Shown: positions 58,613-64,000 of the stretch, piece after piece | Layout of the letters: every line of letters begins with the position of its first letter | Numbering within the stretch: position 1 is the first letter of the stretch | Assembly (NCBI GenBank): GCA_963782495.1 | Contig: CAWAJU010000015.1 | Location: 1 to 64,000 of the forward strand | DNA length: 64,000 nucleotides | Reading direction: 5' to 3' | Origin: DASQBT01 sp963782495 | GTDB taxonomy: Bacteria; Pseudomonadota; Gammaproteobacteria; Burkholderiales; Thiobacillaceae | The notes under the pieces: model-generated | What the model saw: only the letters and a program-made list of their open reading frames with translations | What the model was told of the DNA's origin: nothing | Database searches by the model: none | Translations under genes and position numbers: made by a program

Positions 58613-59815
58613 TCAGCCTTCCTTCCCGTCTACGCGGGGCTGAATGAGGACAGGCAGGTATACCGCCGTGAACAAGCCGAACGCGACCATCCAGATCAAG
58701 CCGCTCAGTGTGATCGCCAGGCCGTAAGCCCGCGGCAACATCGCAGGCCCCGCCACCCGGACCAGGGCCGCGAATACGATCAGTCCAAACGCCCAACTGA
58801 TCATTCTTGCCGGTTCCAGCATGCGGCCGGTGTGGCCAAGCGCAACCCTTGCCATCATGCCCAGTGTGAGGGTACCGACGGCCCCGGCGGTAAACGCATG
58901 CACGGCGAGCGAAGGAGCAAGCCATCCGAAGGTCGACAGCGTCACGAGGATGAAGCCGATGACGATCCAGCCATAACCCAGATGCAGGACCCACAAGAGC
59001 GGCACCGTCCACAGTTTGCGGGTGTGCCAGCCACACAAGCGCAGGCCGTGCACGACCGCAGCAAGCGCCGCCACCAGGCCAGTCAGCGGCGTCGCGAGCG
59101 GACCGGCCAACAACGCAGCCAGCACGGCCAGGGTGCTCGCCGGGGCCAGCCATTCCACCGCCTTCCAGCGCCTGGCCTGGGTGCGCAATTTGCTATCGGT
59201 GAAGCTGGGAATGACCCGGCCGCCCATCACCACGATCATCAGCACGATCATGTATACCGCCAGGGTATTGCCCAACCTCGCCGTCCCGTGCAGGCAGCCA
59301 AGCATTTCTCCCTGCACCAGCACATTCGCCACGGTGAGCATGGCCAGCATGAGGGGAAACCCATAATTGCGAGTCTGCCTGGTCCGGATGATGGGGCGCG
59401 CGATGGCGATCATCACCGCGGGAAAGAACAAGAGGTCCGGCAACGCGGTCAGTTCCTTCGGCACACCATGGACGAAGGGGGCGATGCGCGCCGCGACCCA
59501 CAGCCCAAACAGAATACCCAGCGGTACGCCGTGAAGTGTGCGGATCTGGGTCCAGTTCTGCACTGCGGTGAGCAGAAACCCCGCAATCACCGCGCCGGCG
59601 AAACCGAAGATCATTTCGTGCGCATGCCACAGCACGGGAGTAAGGATCAGGCCAAATTGCCCTCCGTTTCGGAACAGCACAAGCCACAGCGCCATCAGCA
59701 GAACTGCAGACACACCCGCCCCGAGGAAGAAGGGACGGAAGCCCAGCGCAAACAGGGCAAATCCCTTGGGCGGTGCCGCTCGGCGGCGCGGGTCTTCGAT
59801 GGTGATCACGGCCAT
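58613..59815 (-). CDS. nnrS: NnrS family haem/copper membrane protein
   Basis: A 400-residue membrane protein with about twelve helices. ATG 59815 is chosen (MAVITIEDPR) with GGAG upstream. NnrS features are present: ALGFRPFFLGAGVSAVLL, the LWHAHEMIFGFAGAVIAGFLLTAV region (HAHEM motif with haem-ligand His), MGGRVIPSFT and the late VHAFTAGAVGTLTLGMMARV. NnrS protects respiring cells against nitric oxide, in keeping with the nar genes next to it. It lies between the Yip1 gene and the flavoprotein gene on the same strand. Confidence 0.9.
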   Translation of the reverse strand: MAVITIEDPRRRAAPPKGFALFALGFRPFFLGAGVSAVLLMALWLVLFRNGGQFGLILTPVLWHAHEMIFGFAGAVIAGFLLTAVQNWTQIRTLHGVPLGILFGLWVAARIAPFVHGVPKELTALPDLLFFPAVMIAIARPIIRTRQTRNYGFPLMLAMLTVANVLVQGEMLGCLHGTARLGNTLAVYMIVLMIVVMGGRVIPSFTDSKLRTQARRWKAVEWLAPASTLAVLAALLAGPLATPLTGLVAALAAVVHGLRLCGWHTRKLWTVPLLWVLHLGYGWIVIGFILVTLSTFGWLAPSLAVHAFTAGAVGTLTLGMMARVALGHTGRMLEPARMISWAFGLIVFAALVRVAGPAMLPRAYGLAITLSGLIWMVAFGLFTAVYLPVLIQPRVDGKEG

Positions 59816-59907
59816 GCTGCGGTCTCCTTCAAAACCAGGCAAACAAATATGTCGACCATGGCGCTAGCCTTTGCTGCAATCCAGTCGCCAGCCAAGCCTT
59901 TGACTCA

Positions 59908-61464
59908 TCAGGTTCCGCCGCCGTGAAACTCCACACCCGGCTGGTGTTCAGGCAACTCTTCCACCAGTAATTCACGCCGCGCAAGTTCCAGGGCATCGAC
60001 TGCAACCTCGCTCAGATAGGATTTTGCATCGATCAATGCCGCTGCCAGCAACTCGGCGGCAAGTTCGCTGGGTTCGCGGCCTAGCGACTTGGCCAAGGCC
60101 CGCAGCTCGAAACAGGGATCGCGCGGCAATTGAAGTTCCAGGGGCTTGGCGCCCGCTTGAGAAGGCGCCGGTGTAACCGCCAACACGCCTTCTTTCTTCT
60201 CCGCCAGCAGCCGGCTCATCACCCCGGCAATCCGCGAACCGACCGAAGGTCCTTGCCCGGTCGGCATGAGGCGAACCTTGTTGACGAAGTACTTCTCGAA
60301 ATCCACCTTGGCCAGATGCACCCAGCGGCCCTGGCGCATCCAGTTGATGTCGCGCAAGGGGACTTGCGGTTCTGACAAATATGCGGCGCCGCTGTCCCCC
60401 ATGTCGGAAAGCCATTTGGCGCGCTGCGGGACACTGCTTTCCAGGGACTGCCCCCGCATGCTCGCCAGAATATTGCTGACCGCCGTCTCCACTTCTTTCT
60501 GGATCGAGAACACCGAGTCCGGCGCCCCGACCGGCAGCGGCGTCCGATCCACGACCGAGTGAGCCACGCATACGCCTACCGCAAAGATATTTGGCCGGAC
60601 ATAACTCCTCAGGTATTCATCCACCCTGACCAGGCCGCGCTCGTTGACCAGGTCCGGGACAGAACGCACGCCGGAAACGCCGCGGAAAGCGGGCCAATAC
60701 ACCGAATAGGAGAACGGTAGCGAATGCACTTCCTTCTCGCTGCCGTCCGCATTGTGTTCGGCCACATGAATCATGTCTGCTTCCACGCGCAGGGTACGGG
60801 CATTGCAGATCACCTTGATCTGGGTGTCGGCGAGTGCTGCCGCCATCACATCACGACTCACCGCCCCCGCACCCAGACCCAGATGACCCGGCCACGGCTC
60901 GGGGGTCACCATCGTGATGGGAACCCGGCCGCGAATGTTGCGGCGCTTGAGGTCGGCATCGGCAAGAAAGGCGTATTCATACACAGGGCCGAGAATACTG
61001 GAGCCCTGAACCGCACCCACCACGATGGGCCCGGGATGCTTGACGAATTCGCGGTAGGCGGCATGGGCCCGCTCCGCCTCATCGATGTGGATCACCGAAT
61101 GCGTATGGGCGGCCAGGCCCGGAATCTCGTCGAAGGCGCCCTCTGCGCCTGAAGCGAGCAAGAGATAGTCATACGACAGGCTCGCTCCGTTTTCCAGGAT
61201 GATCCGGTTGTCCGCTGGCTGGATGCTCTTCAGCGCGCTGGCGACGAAATCGATGCCGCGTTCCCTGAGATAAGGTTCGATCGGAAATGCGATGTCGGCC
61301 CGGTTGCGCCAGCCCATCGCCACCCAGGGGTTGGATGGCACGAAGTGAAAATAGTCCTGGTCGGAGATGACGGTCACCTTCTCCCTGGAGCCAAGCTGTG
61401 TCTTGATTGCATAGGCCGCTGGGACGCCTGCAATCCCGGCACCAATGATGACAACATGAGTCAT
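59908..61464 (-). CDS. FAD oxidoreductase resembling sulfide:quinone reductase, beside the nar genes
   Basis: A 518-residue flavoprotein. FAD fold at the N-terminus (HVVIIGAGIAGVPAAYAI), the LSYDYLLLASGAEGAFDEIPG segment and the late NIFAVGVCVAHSVVDRTP contact follow the sulfide:quinone reductase / flavocytochrome c plan. Only three Cys are seen (in VICNAR, AVGVCVA and RDPCFEL), and the three active-site cysteines of typical SQR are not in place, so sulfide oxidation is doubtful. The last 100 residues are an extra helical tail. It lies 19 bp downstream of narI on the same strand. Confidence 0.75.
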   Translation of the reverse strand: MTHVVIIGAGIAGVPAAYAIKTQLGSREKVTVISDQDYFHFVPSNPWVAMGWRNRADIAFPIEPYLRERGIDFVASALKSIQPADNRIILENGASLSYDYLLLASGAEGAFDEIPGLAAHTHSVIHIDEAERAHAAYREFVKHPGPIVVGAVQGSSILGPVYEYAFLADADLKRRNIRGRVPITMVTPEPWPGHLGLGAGAVSRDVMAAALADTQIKVICNARTLRVEADMIHVAEHNADGSEKEVHSLPFSYSVYWPAFRGVSGVRSVPDLVNERGLVRVDEYLRSYVRPNIFAVGVCVAHSVVDRTPLPVGAPDSVFSIQKEVETAVSNILASMRGQSLESSVPQRAKWLSDMGDSGAAYLSEPQVPLRDINWMRQGRWVHLAKVDFEKYFVNKVRLMPTGQGPSVGSRIAGVMSRLLAEKKEGVLAVTPAPSQAGAKPLELQLPRDPCFELRALAKSLGREPSELAAELLAAALIDAKSYLSEVAVDALELARRELLVEELPEHQPGVEFHGGGT

Positions 61465-61482
61465 TACGATCTCCTCTTTCCA

Positions 61483-62169
61483 TTATCCGCGCGGGCGAAC
61501 AATCTGCCAGGCACGCGTGGCATAGCTCACCGACGCAAAGCCGCTCCACACGTGCACCAGCCGCGAGAACGGGAACAGCACGAACAGCGTCATCCCAAAA
61601 AACAGGTGGATTTTGTAGATGACCGGCACCCCGACCAGATAATCGGCGGCACCACCACGAAAGGTCACGATGTGTTGGGCCCAGCCGGCCAGCAGCAGCA
61701 TCACCCCGCCTTCGCTATGTTGCAGCGAGAACAGGATGCTGACCAGCCCCAGCAGCAAGGTTGCGAGTATCCACACCATGATGAATATGTCCATCGGCTT
61801 GCTGGTGGCGCGGATGCGCGGCTCGGTCAGGCGTCGGTGCAGGAGGATGGCCACCCCGGCGAAGCACAGCAGGCCCGCGGTGCCGCCGGAAATGATGGCG
61901 AGCATCTGCTTGTTGGGCGTGGACAGGCCGAACGATTCGTACAGCCAGTGCGGCGTGAGCAGCCCGGCCATATGGCCGAAGAACAGGAACAGGATGCCGA
62001 TGTGGAACAGGTTGCTGCCCAGGCGCAACTGGGCGCGGCGCAGCAGCTGGCTCGAGTCGCTCTTCCACGAATACTGTTCGCGGTCGAAGCGGATCAGGCT
62101 GCCGAGCAGGAAGATGGTCAGCGCGATGTAGGGATAGAGGCCGAACAGAAAGTTGTGCAAGTTGGACAT
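61483..62169 (-). CDS. narI: Respiratory nitrate reductase, gamma subunit
   Basis: A 228-residue membrane cytochrome b subunit with five helices. It begins MSNLHNFLFGLYPYIALTIF and holds the haem-ligand histidines seen in FHIGILFLFFGHMAGLLTPHW and KIHLFFGMTLFVLFPFSRLVHV (condensed to their HIG, FFGHM, KIHLFFG and SRLVH contacts). It takes electrons from quinol and passes them to NarH. narJ ends 18 bp upstream. Order narH-narJ-narI is standard. Confidence 0.94.
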   Translation of the reverse strand: MSNLHNFLFGLYPYIALTIFLLGSLIRFDREQYSWKSDSSQLLRRAQLRLGSNLFHIGILFLFFGHMAGLLTPHWLYESFGLSTPNKQMLAIISGGTAGLLCFAGVAILLHRRLTEPRIRATSKPMDIFIMVWILATLLLGLVSILFSLQHSEGGVMLLLAGWAQHIVTFRGGAADYLVGVPVIYKIHLFFGMTLFVLFPFSRLVHVWSGFASVSYATRAWQIVRPRG

Positions 62170-62187
62170 TTTCAGATCCTCCAGGTA

Positions 62188-62868
62188 TCAGGACGATGCG
62201 ACGCCGGCGGTGCCGTGCCGCAGCGACTTGGGCATGGCCACCACCGCCACCTGCGGCACCGGCTTGAGCAGCGGCTCGATCCCGTCGAGGGTGGGACCGA
62301 ACATCTCCATCGCCTCGTCCATGTCGCGCACCGGCGGCTCGGCCAACTCTACCGCCGCAACCGGCGACAAACTCTCCAACACGCGGAATACGGTCGCGTA
62401 GTGGCTGCCATTCTTGTCGAGCTTACGCCCGACCGACGCAATCACGTGTACTGCGTCGCCCAACAGTCCGCCCGCTTCCTCGGCTGGAAGCAGGGAAAGA
62501 AACTCGAGAAACAGCGGCAGGTAGTCCGGCAGCTCGGCTGCGCTTGCGTCAAAGCCGTGCTTCCAGTACTCCTCCAGCAGGTTCACCATGGCCGATCCGC
62601 GCTCGCGCGACTCGCCGTGGATGTGCTCGAACAGATGCAGCGAATGGGAAGGGTTGCGGTCGAAGGTCGCGACATAGATTTCCTGCAATTCGATCAGGCT
62701 CAGCTCGCGCAGCATCGCAAGCAGTGGGGCCACCGACTTTGCAGCGTTGCCGTTGAATTCGGCCTCACCGGCAAGCGCAGCCTGCATTTCGGGCAGCGCC
62801 TCAAACCAGCCGGTTTCCGGATAACTGAGCAACAGGGATAGCACCTTGTAGGTTTTCATTTGATTCAC
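62188..62868 (-). CDS. narJ: Nitrate reductase molybdenum cofactor assembly chaperone
   Basis: A 226-residue cytosolic chaperone of the NarJ/TorD family that holds the NarG subunit until its cofactor is inserted. Key blocks are KVLSLLLSYPETGWFEALPE, the LQEIYVATFDRNPSHSLHLFEH segment with the family-specific D-R-x-x-x-x-S-L-x-L-F-E-H core, and DYLPLFLEFLSLLP. It is not part of the final enzyme. The gene starts 3 bp from the narH stop. Confidence 0.94.
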   Translation of the reverse strand: MNQMKTYKVLSLLLSYPETGWFEALPEMQAALAGEAEFNGNAAKSVAPLLAMLRELSLIELQEIYVATFDRNPSHSLHLFEHIHGESRERGSAMVNLLEEYWKHGFDASAAELPDYLPLFLEFLSLLPAEEAGGLLGDAVHVIASVGRKLDKNGSHYATVFRVLESLSPVAAVELAEPPVRDMDEAMEMFGPTLDGIEPLLKPVPQVAVVAMPKSLRHGTAGVASS

Positions 62869-62871
62869 TCC

Positions 62872-64000
62872 TTAGCCGGCGAGCTTCTTGCTGCGCAATT
62901 GCGACAGGTCGACCGGAACGGCATTCTTGCGGTTGCCGAACAGGCTGGGCTTGGAAACGCCGTCCGAGCATCCATTGCCGAAGGAAAACCCGCAGCTCGA
63001 CTTTTCCTCGAAGGTGTCGATGGTCTCCTCGCGATGGGTGCTCGGGATGACGAACCGATCCTCGTAATTGGCGATCGCCATGTAGCGGTACATTTCCTCG
63101 GCCTGTGCGACGGACAGCCCGACCTGGTCGAGGGCCGCGGTGTTGCCCACACCCTCCACCGACTTGCCACGCATGTAGGCGCGCATCGCCAGCATGCGAT
63201 CGAGCGCCGTGACGACCGGCTGCTCCTTGCCGCCGGTGAGCAGGTTGGCCAGGTACCTGATGGGAATGCGCAGCGACTCGGTATCCGGAATGATGCCGTT
63301 CATCCCCATCCTGCCCGACTCGGCGGCGGACTGTATGGGCGAGAGCGGCGGCACATACCACACCATGGGAAGCGTGCGGTATTCCGGGTGCAGCGGGAAA
63401 GCAATCTTCCAGTCGATCGCCATCTTGTAGACCGGCGAACGCTGCGCGGCCTCAAGCCAGGCTTCGGGTATGCCTTCGGCGCGCGCCGCGGCGATGACCT
63501 TGGGGTCTTCCGGGTCAAGAAAAACCTTGAGCTGGGCTTCGTAGAGTTCCTTCGGGTCCTCGATGCTCGCGGCCTCAGAGATGCGATCGGCGTCATACAG
63601 GATCACGCCCAGATAGCGGATGCGGCCGACGCAAGATTCCGAACACACCGTGGGCTGGCCGGCCTCGATGCGCGGATAGCAGAAAATGCACTTCTCCGCC
63701 TTGCCGGTCTTCCAGTTGTAGTAGATCTTCTTGTACGGGCAGCCCGAGATGCACATGCGCCAGCCGCGGCACTTGTCCTGGTCCACCAGCACGATGCCGT
63801 CCTCCTCACGCTTGTAGATCGAGCCCGAGGGACAGGACGCGACGCAGGTCGGGTTCAGGCAATGCTCGCACAGCCGGGGCAAGTACATCAGGAAGGTATT
63901 CTCGAAGGTCGAATACATTTCCTTCTGCACCTCGTCGAAGCACTTGTCTTGGCTTCGGGAGGAGAATTCGCCGCCCAGGTCGTCTTCCCAGTTTGGACCC
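62872..64000 (-). CDS. narH: Respiratory nitrate reductase, beta subunit (5' end beyond the window)
   Basis: The C-terminal 375 residues of NarH; the frame is open to base 64000 (first codons read GPNWEDDLGGEFSS), so the first roughly 130 residues lie outside. The iron-sulfur ligands are intact: CEHCLNPTCVASCPSG, CRGWRMCISGCPYKK with the Trp of the [3Fe-4S] cluster, and CIFCYPR followed by CSESCVGRIR. A further Cys-rich segment (SSCGFSFGNGC) is near the end. It relays electrons from NarI to NarG on the cytosolic side of the membrane. Confidence 0.95.
   Translation of the reverse strand, partial: GPNWEDDLGGEFSSRSQDKCFDEVQKEMYSTFENTFLMYLPRLCEHCLNPTCVASCPSGSIYKREEDGIVLVDQDKCRGWRMCISGCPYKKIYYNWKTGKAEKCIFCYPRIEAGQPTVCSESCVGRIRYLGVILYDADRISEAASIEDPKELYEAQLKVFLDPEDPKVIAAARAEGIPEAWLEAAQRSPVYKMAIDWKIAFPLHPEYRTLPMVWYVPPLSPIQSAAESGRMGMNGIIPDTESLRIPIRYLANLLTGGKEQPVVTALDRMLAMRAYMRGKSVEGVGNTAALDQVGLSVAQAEEMYRYMAIANYEDRFVIPSTHREETIDTFEEKSSCGFSFGNGCSDGVSKPSLFGNRKNAVPVDLSQLRSKKLAG

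Noticed and set aside
59908..61464. Naming the flavoprotein a sulfide:quinone reductase
   Set aside because: The required active-site cysteines are not visible at the expected places.
1..64000. rRNA, tRNA, prophage or integrase genes
   Set aside because: None was recognised by reading either strand, although short RNA genes cannot be excluded without a covariance search.

Overview
The window is GC-rich chromosomal DNA from a proteobacterium. I infer a betaproteobacterium, possibly Nitrosomonadales or a sulfur/nitrate-metabolising relative, with moderate to low confidence on rank. The grounds are a narGHJI-type respiratory nitrate reductase, an NnrS protein, a DsrC/TusE relative, a Cus-type metal efflux operon, Csu-type pili, sigma-54 promoters, and codon and GC use. 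No rRNA or tRNA gene, phage, integrase or CRISPR array was seen.

Layout. 0-9.4 kb: an exported protein, a methyltransferase, a broken copy of the end of a GMC oxidoreductase, an AsmA-like protein, a methionine-rich BON protein, then a leftward group (GMC oxidoreductase, SRPBCC protein, CdsA-like CDP-lipid synthase, CDP-alcohol phosphotransferase). 9.8-20.2 kb: a rightward operon whose genes are joined by 4-nt stop/start overlaps: class I HMG-CoA reductase, UbiA prenyltransferase, a three-domain dikinase resembling rifampicin phosphotransferase, a BtaA-like aminocarboxypropyl transferase, a polyprenol/phytol-kinase-like protein, a GNAT protein and an acyl/aryl-AMP ligase. Together with the divergent CDP-lipid pair this looks like an undescribed pathway for an isoprenoid-containing lipid. 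Between the dikinase and the BtaA-like gene lies a 110-bp tandem repeat that forms a chain of three coupled micro-ORFs.

20.3-26.5 kb: a membrane protein, an ABC-2 exporter, an MFS exporter, a flavin reductase and a PH-domain protein. 26.7-31.7 kb: small leftward accessory genes (DUF4160/DUF2442, DUF2127, STAS-like, DUF1801, DUF1780, HigBA) with attC-like sites and two IS110-family remnants. I read this as a decayed integron cassette cluster without an integrase. 32-39.4 kb: DUF5996, a UBP zinc finger, a thioredoxin-reductase-like protein fused to a cyclic-nucleotide domain, two alpha/beta hydrolases, Dps and an AraC regulator.

39.5-43.9 kb: a single-domain globin and a NrtABC-type nitrate transporter. 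Each is preceded by a sigma-54 promoter and a leader carrying the two hexaloop hairpins plus terminator typical of ANTAR antitermination, so the two units appear to form one nitrogen-controlled regulon. 44-49.2 kb: a Csu-type chaperone-usher operon. 49.4-55.9 kb: a CusCBA efflux operon with three single-base frameshifts within 1.5 kb. 56-64 kb: an HPP/CBS protein, a DsrC-like protein without its C-terminal cysteine, a Yip1 protein, NnrS, a sulfide:quinone-reductase-like flavoprotein, and narI, narJ and narH, the last cut by the window end.
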